In this document: positions 24,393 to 32,709 of the stretch, piece by piece | How the letters are laid out: each line of letters opens with the position of its first letter | How positions within the stretch are numbered: position 1 is the first letter of the stretch | Assembly (NCBI GenBank): GCA_036494545.1 | Contig: DASXOB010000013.1 | Location: 124,001 to 188,000 of the forward strand | DNA from: JAICXG01 sp036494545 | Lineage (GTDB): Bacteria > Verrucomicrobiota > Verrucomicrobiia > Chthoniobacterales > UBA10450 | Direction of reading: 5' to 3' | Length of the DNA stretch: 64,000 nucleotides | Made by a program: the position numbers and the translations under genes | Notes under the pieces: model-generated | What the model saw: the letters and a program-made list of their open reading frames with translations, nothing else | Database searches by the model: none | What the model was told of the DNA's origin: nothing

Positions 24393-25283
24393 TTGAATCT
24401 CATCGAGCAGCAAAAAATTCGCATCGGCACCTGCGCGTGGAGCTTCGACGAATGGAGCGGCCCGCTTTATCCAGCCGACTGGCCGACCAACCGCTGGCTG
24501 GAGTTTTACGCCCGTTATCTTCCGACAGTTGAAATCGATTCCACCTTCTACAGCGCGCCGGCCGAAGCGATCACACGGCGTTGGGTGGAAATGACGCCGC
24601 CGCATTTTCGTTTTGCCTGCAAACTACCAAAGGAGATAACGCACGAGCGGCGGTTGCGTGATTGCTCGAGTGAGCTGGTCGCGTTCTTTCGCGCCCTCGA
24701 GCCGCTGGCGTCCAAGCTGCCTGTTGTCCTAATCCAACTCCCCCCTTCCTACGGACCAAGGGAAGAGAAGAGCGGGCTGCGTCACTTTCTGGGGCAATTG
24801 CCGTCAGACTTTCGTTTCGCGGTCGAGTTCCGGCACCCTGGCTGGCATCGGCCGCATTTCATCCGTCTGCTCGAGAAGCATCGGGTTTGTTGGGTTTGGT
24901 CGGACATGAGCCCGCTTAACGAGCGCAACCTGGCGCCTTTTGAATTCCAGCCGCTCACCACCGACTTTATTTATCTGCGCCTTTTAGGCGATTCCCTAAC
25001 GAAATACGAAGGTAACGGCGAACGGTTGCATCGTTATGGCAAACTGCTTTGGAAACGCGAGGCGGCGCTCGACAGCTGGGCTTTGCGTATCCAGCGACAT
25101 CTGGATGGAGTGCGAAACATTTGGGTTTTTGCCAATAACCACTACGAGGGTTTTTCCCCGGAAACCTGCCAGCGCCTCGCAGAACGTCTCGGCTTCAATC
25201 TTAGCCTCCCCCCGGGGGAAAACGCGGTTGAGTCTAACCAACGCGGCCAACTCGATCTGTTTGCGGCGAGTTCATCATCCTGA
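24393..25283 (+). CDS. DUF72 (YecE-like) domain protein
   Basis: A 296-residue protein with DUF72 hallmarks: IRIGTCAWSFDEWSGPLYP, FYARYLPTVEIDSTFY, PPHFRFACKLPKEITHERRL, LPPSYG, RFAVEFRHPGW and WVFANNHYEGFSPETC. DUF72 folds as a TIM barrel with a conserved polar pocket, and its reaction is not established. Translation is assigned to TTG 24393 because no in-frame ATG precedes the first conserved strand and an upstream ATG frame (24346) ends at 24396. The gene is divergent from the BamD-like operon. Confidence 0.87.
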   Translation: MNLIEQQKIRIGTCAWSFDEWSGPLYPADWPTNRWLEFYARYLPTVEIDSTFYSAPAEAITRRWVEMTPPHFRFACKLPKEITHERRLRDCSSELVAFFRALEPLASKLPVVLIQLPPSYGPREEKSGLRHFLGQLPSDFRFAVEFRHPGWHRPHFIRLLEKHRVCWVWSDMSPLNERNLAPFEFQPLTTDFIYLRLLGDSLTKYEGNGERLHRYGKLLWKREAALDSWALRIQRHLDGVRNIWVFANNHYEGFSPETCQRLAERLGFNLSLPPGENAVESNQRGQLDLFAASSSS

Positions 25284-25341
25284 CAAATCCGGACGCGCCA
25301 CGACGCGCCTGGCGGAACTTGCTTTCGCCGGACGCTCCTAC

Positions 25342-26625
25342 CTACAAAGTGTCGGGGCCGAAATAAGCCCGTAGCACTTCCGGCACTCGGACGCTTCCAT
25401 CCGCCTGCTGGTTTGACTCGATGAGCGCGGCAAACAATCTCGGCAACGCCGTTCCGGAACCGTTGAGCGTATGGCAGAAGCGATTTTTCCCTTCGGCATC
25501 CTTGAAGCGGAGGTTCATGCGGCGCGCCTGAAATTCCTCGAAGTTCGAGCAGCTCGAAACCTCCAGATACGCATTCTGGCCCGGAGACCAAACCTCCAGA
25601 TCATAGGTCTTAGCCGAGCCAAATCCGAGGTCGCCGGTGCAAAGCTCGATTACGCGATAATGTAGGCCTAACGACTGCAGCACTCGCTCCGCATCGGCCG
25701 TTAATGACTCATGTTCCCTATAAGAATTTTCCGGCGTCGTAATCTTGACCAACTCGACTTTGTCGAACTGATGGACGCGAATAATTCCCCGGGTCTCTCT
25801 TCCGGCCGAGCCCGCCTCGCGTCGAAAGCAGGGAGTGTAAGCAGCGAACTTCTTCGGTAGTTCGGAAGCGGCAAGAATCTCCTCACGGTGCAGATTGGTT
25901 ACTGGCACCTCGGCCGTTGGCGCAAGAAAGACGCTTCCCTCTTCCAAGCCATACATGTCTTCCTCGAACTTCGGCAGCTGTGTAGTTCCGATCATGCAAT
26001 CGCGCCTAACGAGGAAAGGCGGGCTCACTTCGAGGTAACCATGATTGCGCGTGTGTAAATCGAGCATGAACTGGATTAGCGCGCGCTCCAGCCGCGCCCC
26101 CACGCCGGTGAAGCAGATAAAGCCGCTTCCGCTGAGTTTTGTCGCCCGTTCCAGGTCGAAAAGTTTCAGCCTTGTTCCCAGGGCAAGGTGGTCGAGGACC
26201 GGGAAATCGAATTGCGGTTTCTCGCTCCAGGTTCGCACCACGGGATTGTCGGCTGCGCTCGTTCCGACGGGCACGGTCGCGTGCGGCAGGTTGGGAATAT
26301 TGAGCAGCAAATCTTGTCTTTTGCGGCTCAAGCTCAGCAGTGAGTCACCAGCGAGCATTAATTCGCGAGTGGCAATTTGTTCATTAAATATCTCAGCCTG
26401 CTGTTCGAGGTGATCGGAGGATTTCCCTTCCTTTCTCAGAATGCCAATCTCTCGATTCAGTTGCTTGCGTTCAGCTTGGATTTTTTGCAGTTCTGTTTTC
26501 TCGATCCGCTCGGCTAGATCAATCTCAAGCAGTTCGTCTATTTTGGCCTCGTCTCTGCCGTTGCGCGTCGCCAGCCGGCCTTTCACAAAGTCCGGTTGTT
26601 CGCGAACGAGTCGAATGTCCAGCAT
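25342..26625 (-). CDS. serS: seryl-tRNA synthetase
   Basis: A 427-residue class II synthetase. The N-terminal coiled-coil arm (about 30-100, rich in KTELQKIQAERKQLNREI) binds the tRNA-Ser long arm. Motif 2 is seen in CFRREAGSAGRETRGIIRVH, the serine site in TAEVPVTNLHREEIL, and motif 3 in NGSGTALPRLFAALIE. It charges tRNA-Ser in the cytoplasm. The ATG at 26625 begins MLDIRLVREQPDFVKGRL, the normal start; an open frame extends 34 codons further upstream without conservation. It is transcribed divergently from the DUF4126 gene. Confidence 0.95.
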   Translation of the reverse strand: MLDIRLVREQPDFVKGRLATRNGRDEAKIDELLEIDLAERIEKTELQKIQAERKQLNREIGILRKEGKSSDHLEQQAEIFNEQIATRELMLAGDSLLSLSRKRQDLLLNIPNLPHATVPVGTSAADNPVVRTWSEKPQFDFPVLDHLALGTRLKLFDLERATKLSGSGFICFTGVGARLERALIQFMLDLHTRNHGYLEVSPPFLVRRDCMIGTTQLPKFEEDMYGLEEGSVFLAPTAEVPVTNLHREEILAASELPKKFAAYTPCFRREAGSAGRETRGIIRVHQFDKVELVKITTPENSYREHESLTADAERVLQSLGLHYRVIELCTGDLGFGSAKTYDLEVWSPGQNAYLEVSSCSNFEEFQARRMNLRFKDAEGKNRFCHTLNGSGTALPRLFAALIESNQQADGSVRVPEVLRAYFGPDTL

Positions 26626-26713
26626 GCGCAGGAGTATCAGCGCTCCATCGCTCTCGCAAATGCAAACACGCCAAAAACACGTGACTTCATTAGATGCGCT
26701 CGCATAGTTGCCC

Positions 26714-27754
26714 GTGGACCAGTTCAAACTGCTCGGAGTGGCCCTCGGTCTTGCTTGTCTCGCCGGCCTTAACCTTTACCTCACAGTTTTCCTCACTGGG
26801 CTTGCGATTCAGCAACATTGGATCGTGCTGGCGCCGCAATATCAGTCGCTTGCCGTCCTGGGCGACCCGCTTATTCTCTGGCTCTCTGGCACGCTCTACG
26901 TGCTTGAATTTTTCGCCGACAAGATCCCGTGGGTCGATTCCGCCTGGGACACGGTGCATACCATTATTCGGCCTATTGGTGGTGCGTTGCTTGCGATTCG
27001 CGTCCTGGGACAAACCAGCCCGGCGTTCGATGTCATTGTGGCTCTCGCGGGCGGCGGCGCCAGCTTGATAACTCATTCCGCGAAAGCCTCGACTCGGTTG
27101 GTGACGAACGCTTCGCCGGAGCCATTTTCCAACATCGGCCTCAGTCTCCTGGAAGATGCGGCGGTGGTCGGAGGCCTTTTCTTGATTCATTTCAATCCGG
27201 TTTTGGCGCTGGCGATTTTCGTTCTCTTCATCTCGATTGTTCTCTATCTCGCACCCAGGATTTTTCGTGCCATGCGCGTCAAGCTTTGGCTTATTTGGAA
27301 AAAATTGAACGGTCCGGCCGAGCGCGAAAGCGAGTCCGGTCTGCCGACTTATCTTTCCGGGCGCTACAGCTCTGCTTTCGCGAGAGAGAATTTGTTAGGC
27401 GAAACCATTGCCTGGGCCGTGCCCTGCGTCGCGAAAAAACTGCGCGGCGCCCCGGCGAACACCGCCGGGATGTTGGTCGCAACGAATGAAGATCCGAGCA
27501 AACTGCTCTTTCTTGCTTCAAGGGGCTGGCGCGCACGCGCTCAGATCATTGGCTTGCAAGAGTGCGTTGCCGAGCGCGAGCCGAAGTTCCTTTCGGAAAA
27601 TCTCGTTATCACGCCGACCGGCAAGGGCGCGAGTCAGGTGTTCCTTTTCGAGCGCGGTCGCGGAGCCCGAGTCCAGCAGATGGTCGATTTTCTCAAGAGC
27701 AGACCGGCGGTTGCAGTCCCGGCAACGGTTGAAGCAATTCCTTCTTCCACCTAA
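26714..27754 (+). CDS. DUF4126 membrane protein
   Basis: A 346-residue protein. The first about 195 residues are a DUF4126-type membrane domain: LLGVALGLACLAGLNLYLTVFLTGLAI, DPLILWLSGTLYVLEFFADKIPWVDSAWDTVHTIIRPIGGALLA, and a pair of helices near 160-190. The C-terminal about 140 residues are soluble and resemble no domain I recognise. The start is uncertain: GTG 26714 is used, with TTG 26708 two codons earlier. DUF4126 proteins are inner-membrane proteins of unknown function. The next feature downstream is tRNA-Ala on the opposite strand. Confidence 0.75.
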   Translation: MDQFKLLGVALGLACLAGLNLYLTVFLTGLAIQQHWIVLAPQYQSLAVLGDPLILWLSGTLYVLEFFADKIPWVDSAWDTVHTIIRPIGGALLAIRVLGQTSPAFDVIVALAGGGASLITHSAKASTRLVTNASPEPFSNIGLSLLEDAAVVGGLFLIHFNPVLALAIFVLFISIVLYLAPRIFRAMRVKLWLIWKKLNGPAERESESGLPTYLSGRYSSAFARENLLGETIAWAVPCVAKKLRGAPANTAGMLVATNEDPSKLLFLASRGWRARAQIIGLQECVAEREPKFLSENLVITPTGKGASQVFLFERGRGARVQQMVDFLKSRPAVAVPATVEAIPSST

Positions 27755-27823
27755 CGAGTCAGAGCGAATAAGTTTTGCCGCCCTTGAACAGGTCCAGAAG
27801 CCGCCCCAGAAATTCATTGGGGC

Positions 27824-27896
27824 TGGAGGTAAGGGGATTCGAACCCCTGGCCTTCTCATTGCGAACGAGACGCTCTACCAACTGAGCTATACCCCC
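27824..27896 (-). tRNA. tRNA-Ala (CGC)
   Basis: On the minus strand, GGGGGTA pairs with TACCTCC (one G-T), with discriminator A. The D arm GCTCAGTTGGTAGAGC, anticodon loop TTCGCAA (anticodon CGC) and T arm AGGGG-TTCGAAT-CCCCT follow. CCA is not encoded. It is a standard 73-nt alanine tRNA. An integrase remnant lies about 1.4 kb away. Confidence 0.94.
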
Positions 27897-28014
27897 TTAA
27901 GCTTCTTGCCGCCGCCCAGAGTTAACGCGTCGAATCAAAGGCCATTTCGACCTGTCAGTCCACCCGCTTTGACCCTCTGGCAGATTTCGGAGAGTCCACT
28001 CCTGTCTGGAAAAG

Positions 28015-28936
28015 TCAAGCATCTCCGACAGGGGCGGCTTTACCTCCAGGTTTCTGTCTCTGCCCCTGCCGAGCAAGCGCTTTCTCATAAGCTTCGATTC
28101 CTACCTGAACATAGTAGCGAGTGAAAAAGCGGTCGTGATATTTGTCCCAGCCTTCCGCGAAGAGAAACTGCTCCGCTTGGCCCTTCGTGTATTGGAATGC
28201 GGCCATGCTCTCGCCTTCTTTTCGGGCAGGTTCGACGTCCTCTATGCCGAAGACGAAGCCGACAGTAGGTCTTTCAGTTTTGCCGTCTCCCACCTTTATA
28301 TGCATGAGGAGATGGCCGCTGTGTTCCTGCCCGCCGCCTATCATTTCGATGTATTGACCTTGTTCGAGCAACGCCTTCTCTTCAGATGTCAGGCGAGTCG
28401 GTTTAGTCAGGCTGTCGGAAATGACTTTTCGGGCAAGGCGATCGGCCTCTTCCGCTCTTTTCGTCACTTGGGCGGAATTGAGATTGAATTGCTGACCAGA
28501 AGGTGAGGTTACCTCCACTCGATCTGCCACTGCGAGGTTTGCGGGTTGCCTCGAAGATCCCCCCTGGCGGCCGTGAACGATCGGTGTACTGGAGATATGC
28601 CGCCCCAGCCCACAGGCCGAAAACCGCAGCAAACGCGGCGGCAGCTAGGATTGATCGCTTCCTCATCCGTGCCGTCTTGGTTTGCAGAACCGGCGGGGTT
28701 GAGGAGACGCCTGAAGGAATAAGCGACGGTGCTGGAGCGGGGTCTGCCAGAATCTGGCGTTCCAACTCGAGGAACGCCAGCAACTTGTCATCCGATCGGA
28801 CGGCAAAACGTTTGCCATCGGCATTACAGGCGTCGGCAACGAAGATCGTCCTTCCATTCGAATCGACGCGCTTGGTGCAGCCCCACGTCCAACCCTCCGC
28901 CGCAAGTCTTTCCGCTATCTCCTGCCAGTAACGCAT
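28015..28936 (-). pseudogene. membrane-anchored protein of unknown function, frameshifted
   Basis: The first frame starts at ATG 28936. It encodes a domain with GWTWGCTKRVDSNGRTIFVA, ADGKRFAVRSDDKLLAFLELE, a Pro-rich linker and one transmembrane helix (SILAAAAFAAVFGLWAGAAYL), ending around RSRPPGG. The second frame picks up after the G6 run (C6 on the plus strand, 28559-28564) as SSRQPANLAVADRVEVTS and continues to 28015 with a soluble helical domain. Skipping one base in the run joins them into one protein of about 305 residues. The N-terminal domain pattern recurs, to my recollection, in soil Verrucomicrobia. A real lesion, programmed +1 slippage and a homopolymer error cannot be separated here. 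Confidence 0.7.
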
Positions 28937-29319
28937 CGGGTCGCCTCACAGTGACGTTGAGTCCGCACGACTAACACGCAAGCTAAAATAGTCGCTACAG
29001 ACAGCTCGACGTTCCAGGTTATGCCTTCGCGATCCAAGTTCTGGGAATTCCATTCTCCAAGATGATTGCGAACTCATACAGAGAGAAATCGCCGCGAGGT
29101 TTATCCCGGTAGAGCGGAAGCCCCCAAAAAAAACAGCCCCAGTCCATCGATGTCTGTGTCTGTCCTGACCAGTCACACCTATTAACTGGTTATGACTCGT
29201 TAGGCACAGTTGCGCCTACCAAAACTGGTTTCATATTTGCGTTCCCTGACTCATTTTTCGCCCGCAAATGGGCGGTAAAGGATATTTTAGCGAGAAACAG
29301 TGAGCCACTCTACGTCAGC
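28937..29319. other. gene-free stretch
   Basis: About 380 bases between the frameshifted gene and the integrase remnant. One TCGTTAGG octamer lies at 29197. The integrase frame stays open for at least 100 bases upstream of 29320 without an ATG or GTG start, so part of this stretch may be the lost 5' end of the integrase. Confidence 0.45.
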
Positions 29320-29990
29320 TTGACTAACTTTCCGGGCCTTTATCGCAATACCGCTTCCGGGCTGTATTACGGCTTCAAGAAGCTTCGGGGAAAGAGGAAA
29401 GAGGTCTCACTGCGGACGACTGATCGGAAGATAGCGGAACGCCGGTTGCAGGAATGGATGCGGAATCTGGCGGTGGTGAACCGCGATCTCGAGCAGACCA
29501 CTTTGCGAGAGCTGATCCTGAGACTTGTTATAGTTAATCGAGGGAAGTCAGCAAAGACGCAGGCAACCAATCGCTCCATTATCCGGCAGATCGAACGCAA
29601 CTTTCCCTGTGGGCTAGACGTGGAGGTGCGCCATATCAGGTCGTCGCACTTAGACGAATGGCTCGCCCTGAACGAGAGGAGACTAAAGAACAGCAGTTAT
29701 AACCGCCAGGCGGGCTTTCTTAAGCAGCTCTTCGACATTGCGGTGAGGGAGCTAATTATCGTGGAATCACCCTTCGCGGGAGTCAGAACACCGTGGAAGA
29801 AACCACAGGAGCCGATCCGTTTGGTCCCGACTGAACAACAGTTCCGCGCGCTCGTTGAGTCCATCCGGTCGCAGCGGCTTACCGACCACGCGAAAAAGAG
29901 TCCGATTTTGCTGAGTTTCTGGGCTTGTCTGGTTTGGGCCAAGCAGAGGCTAGCTCGTTGATTTGGGGCGATGTGGATCCGCCTAGATAA
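29320..29990 (+). pseudogene. tyrosine recombinase (phage-type integrase) remnant
   Basis: The frame from TTG 29320 encodes FPGLYRNTASGLYYGFKKLR, then RTTDRKIAERRLQEWM (an N-terminal arm-binding region) and a SAM-like core-binding domain with LKNSSYNRQAGFLKQLFDIAV. At the A-run near 29891-29896 the conserved continuation moves to another frame: ESDFAEFLGLSGLGQAEASS, then LIWGDVD, ending at TAA 29988-29990. That is the start of the catalytic domain; the Arg-His-Arg-Tyr catalytic set is gone. The gene is therefore frameshifted and truncated, a relic of an integrated element. Confidence 0.8.
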
Positions 29991-30431
29991 AGTGTGCTGC
30001 TATACGAAGCTCCAGCGTGGATGACAACCTTGCCCTGAATGGTCAGTGTTGTAGAACCCTCAGCGTAAGGGCCTGCCTATGCGCCGCCAGTTCCTTGACG
30101 GGACGGTAGCTGGGCCCTACCTGCTCCTTGAACCGATTATGTTCGCGGCTAGACCATCAGCTTTCTGGTGCTTTTGGGAAGAGTATAGTGGCGATTGAGA
30201 TCACACCGATAAGGAATGGAAGTGTGCATTGTTTAGACACAATCCCGAAACTTTCGAACAATTGACAACAGCAGAGACTTAGCTTTGCACGGTTGCCAGG
30301 TGAGTGAATATCGCTCGTTTGCCCTAACGAACAACGGACAGGGGCTGAGCATCTGTTCCGGCACCAAGACGGAATCACTACCAACCTGGTTTTTACTTTG
30401 AAGGAAAAACGAACCGTCCTATCATGCAGAT
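29991..30431. other. gene-free stretch after integrase remnant
   Basis: About 440 bases with no coding frame I can support. It probably contains decayed sequence of the former element. One CCTAACGA octamer lies at 30323. No direct repeat of the tRNA-Ala 3' end was found by eye. Confidence 0.45.
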
Positions 30432-30959
30432 ATGGAAGAAGCTGAAATTCCGCTGGAACATCTGCACGAGCAAATTCAGGAGCGCGCGGAGCACGGAACT
30501 GCACAGTGGATTTCGTGGGTTGCATTGAGCACGGCTATCCTTGCGGTCTTGGCTGCGATTGCGGCTCTGCTGTCAGGAAGCCATGCCAACGAAGCAATGA
30601 TGAGTGAGATCGACGCCTCCGATCAGTGGGGATTTTACCAGGCCAAGAGCATCAAGGCGGCGGTCTTGGAAGCGAAAAGTGCGCAGTCCTCGGCGGCGAT
30701 TGCAGCGGACAAGGAGAAAGCTGCCAGTTATCAAAAGGAGGAGGTAGCGATCAAGGCGGAAGCGGAAAGGAAGCAAGGCGAGTCCAGAGCGCACTTCCAC
30801 AAGCACGAAGTTTATGCGCGGAGTGTCACGCTGTTCCAAATCGCGATTGCGATCGCGGCCATCTCCGCGTTGACGCAGAGGCGTTCGTTCTGGGGTGTAA
30901 GTCTTCTGGCAGGCGTCGTGGGTCTGGTGTTCTTCATTCTCGGGATAGCAGCGCGCTAA
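30432..30959 (+). CDS. DUF4337 membrane protein
   Basis: A 175-residue protein matching DUF4337. An N-terminal segment EEAEIPLEHLHEQIQERAEH is followed by TM1 (WVALSTAILAVLAAIAALLSG). A long charged helical middle contains SDQWGFYQAKSIKAAVLE. Two C-terminal helices follow (VTLFQIAIAIAAISALT and FWGVSLLAGVVGLVFFILGI). The family is found in many Proteobacteria and Verrucomicrobia with no established function. The gene stands alone between gene-poor stretches. Confidence 0.87.
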   Translation: MEEAEIPLEHLHEQIQERAEHGTAQWISWVALSTAILAVLAAIAALLSGSHANEAMMSEIDASDQWGFYQAKSIKAAVLEAKSAQSSAAIAADKEKAASYQKEEVAIKAEAERKQGESRAHFHKHEVYARSVTLFQIAIAIAAISALTQRRSFWGVSLLAGVVGLVFFILGIAAR

Positions 30960-31899
30960 GCCGTGACAATCCGATAAACTATCGGTCCGGTTCTCGATGA
31001 ACGGATAAGGCTGCTAGGCTGTATTGCCGAGAAACCTCATCGCCTCGTGATGTGAATAAAGCTTCTTTCTGAGCGCCTTCCCTGGATCGAAGCATAGAGC
31101 CGGAATGGCCGCCATTCCCAGTGAATACTGACATTAGGACACAGGCAGCTGTTCTCTGATCAGCTTCCTCTATCCAATTTCAGGATGTTTTAGGGTCTTG
31201 TAAGCAACATGTAACTCACGCAGATAATCTGCTTCTCTTTTGCCGTGTCTCCAGCCAACAAGGCTATTGCCCCCCGACTTCGCCTCCAGGAGATTCCACG
31301 GCAAAGCCGCCGCTGCCAACTCCAACCCCCACCTCGACGTCCAGCGATACTCTTACTTCAATTCCCGTCCCTACACCGACACCAACTCCAACTGATACAC
31401 CCTTTTCGGTAAAGATACGCAGAGGCTGCGAGTCGCTTTAAGCTGACTCCTCTCAACGACGCGGAGAAGTAACCGATCACCAAAACGATAGGTGTAACAA
31501 CATCGGCTTCGGCTGCGGGCGAGACTAATTCCAGTCAGGTCTGATACCGGTCCCGCGTTTCTTTGCCGAGGGGATCAGGATAGCGATTGCATCCTCGCTT
31601 TTGCCGATCAGGCTACGGTTTCAGGGATTCTGGGTCCTCGTTAGCTGATTCTTCGCCTCTTCGTAGCCCGAGTTTAGCGAAACCGAATACTCGTGCTGGA
31701 CCCATGCCCTAGAAAGTTTGGTGACTCAGAAGCGAGCAGCCCAGGCGGCATAGGGAATTTGTCCGTTTCTTGGATGCTATGTTCCGGCGATCTCCGCTCA
31801 GCCCTTTGTCGTCGCGATAAAGTTAGCCCCACCTACGGTCGCAAACGCACCGAGCAGCTCGGCGGTGACATCGGGAACAAAGCTATTCGCAGGCGACTT
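30960..31899. other. long gene-free stretch with a Pro/Thr-rich open frame
   Basis: About 940 bases without a supported gene. Between about 31200 and 31440 one plus-strand frame is open and reads as a low-complexity PTPTPTSTSSDTLTS-like, PVPTPTPTPTDTP stretch, ending at TAA 31438-31440. It resembles the linker of a secreted protein but has no start codon and no domain. It is probably a remnant. The rest shows nothing recognisable. Confidence 0.4.
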
Positions 31900-32532
31900 T
31901 TAGAAAAAGAAGCCGAAACCTACATTTCCGCCAACGGAATCAATCCCAAAATTTGGCTTTTTGATTTCAGCATTCGAGATGTGACGATATCCCGCTTCAA
32001 GCAGGAGCGACCAGCGATCATTCAGCATGATGCGAGTGCCTATTGTGCCCTGAAGATTGAACTCCACCGGAAGACTAATCAGGCCGCCCGACTCTTTTTC
32101 TGGAATATTGGTGTAGACGCCACCGGCACCGATTTGCACGTATGGGAGCACTCGAGCCTGAGGTTGGACGAAGTTGTAGCGTAGGAAAAGAGTCAGACCC
32201 GTCGCGACGTTTCCCGGACCGCTTACCACCGGGCCCGCGAAAAGCTCGCCCAGCAATTCGAGATTTCCGGCAAGGAAGTTTGAGCCATGTGGATTGCTCA
32301 ACATCACTCCCAGTCGCAGGCTCTCAAAAACGAAATCGATGGCGGGCCGGTTATTCGGATTGTTGTCGGCAAAGAAGAATGGGCCGATCGCACTCTGAAA
32401 TTCTTTCGCCCCGGAAGCAAAAGGATTGGATGCCACAGTCTGCGCAACCACCGGCGGTGATCCCTCTGCCCCTGCCTGCGCGGAAACACCGCAGAAGAAA
32501 AGAAGAGCGCCTGCCACAATAAGTCTGTTCAT
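31900..32532 (-). CDS. PagL-like lipid A 3-O-deacylase / acyloxyacyl hydrolase family protein
   Basis: A 210-residue protein with a signal peptide (MNRLIVAGALLFFCGVSAQA). It then forms an eight-strand-like outer-membrane barrel pattern: FVFESLRLGVMLSNP, GLTLFLRYNFVQ, RVLPYVQIGAGGVYTN. The PagL motif is GYRHISNAEIKKPNFG, with His184 and Ser186 as candidate catalytic residues. PagL removes the 3-linked acyl chain of lipid A at the outer membrane, which softens immune recognition or alters permeability. The ATG at 32532 gives the signal peptide; an upstream extension of 52 codons is not credible. It ends in FGFFF, the usual C-terminal aromatic of barrels. Confidence 0.75.
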   Translation of the reverse strand: MNRLIVAGALLFFCGVSAQAGAEGSPPVVAQTVASNPFASGAKEFQSAIGPFFFADNNPNNRPAIDFVFESLRLGVMLSNPHGSNFLAGNLELLGELFAGPVVSGPGNVATGLTLFLRYNFVQPQARVLPYVQIGAGGVYTNIPEKESGGLISLPVEFNLQGTIGTRIMLNDRWSLLLEAGYRHISNAEIKKPNFGIDSVGGNVGFGFFF

Positions 32533-32709
32533 CGCGCGCGATGATACTTCCCGTTTACGCCTTGCGCAATCCGGTGGGGATGCAAGGATATTGGTACTGG
32601 CATTACGTGGCAGGATGGCTGGGTCTTCCCCATCGACGATAAGGTTATGGCTTTTCTTGTGAAAGGCATTTTTCAGATAGTGGGTCATAATCTATTAGGA
32701 CAGCTGCGC

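Noticed and set aside
26690..27190. Minus-strand frame of 166 codons opposite the DUF4126 gene
   Set aside because: Highly charged shadow product; the plus strand encodes a clear membrane domain.
31200..31440. Pro/Thr-rich plus-strand open frame as a gene
   Set aside because: No start codon, no ribosome site and no domain; kept only as a note on a gene-free stretch.
31693..32184. Plus-strand open frame of 163 codons
   Set aside because: It runs antisense through the PagL-like gene, whose signal peptide, barrel pattern and HxS motif are clear; the plus-strand product has no recognisable domain.
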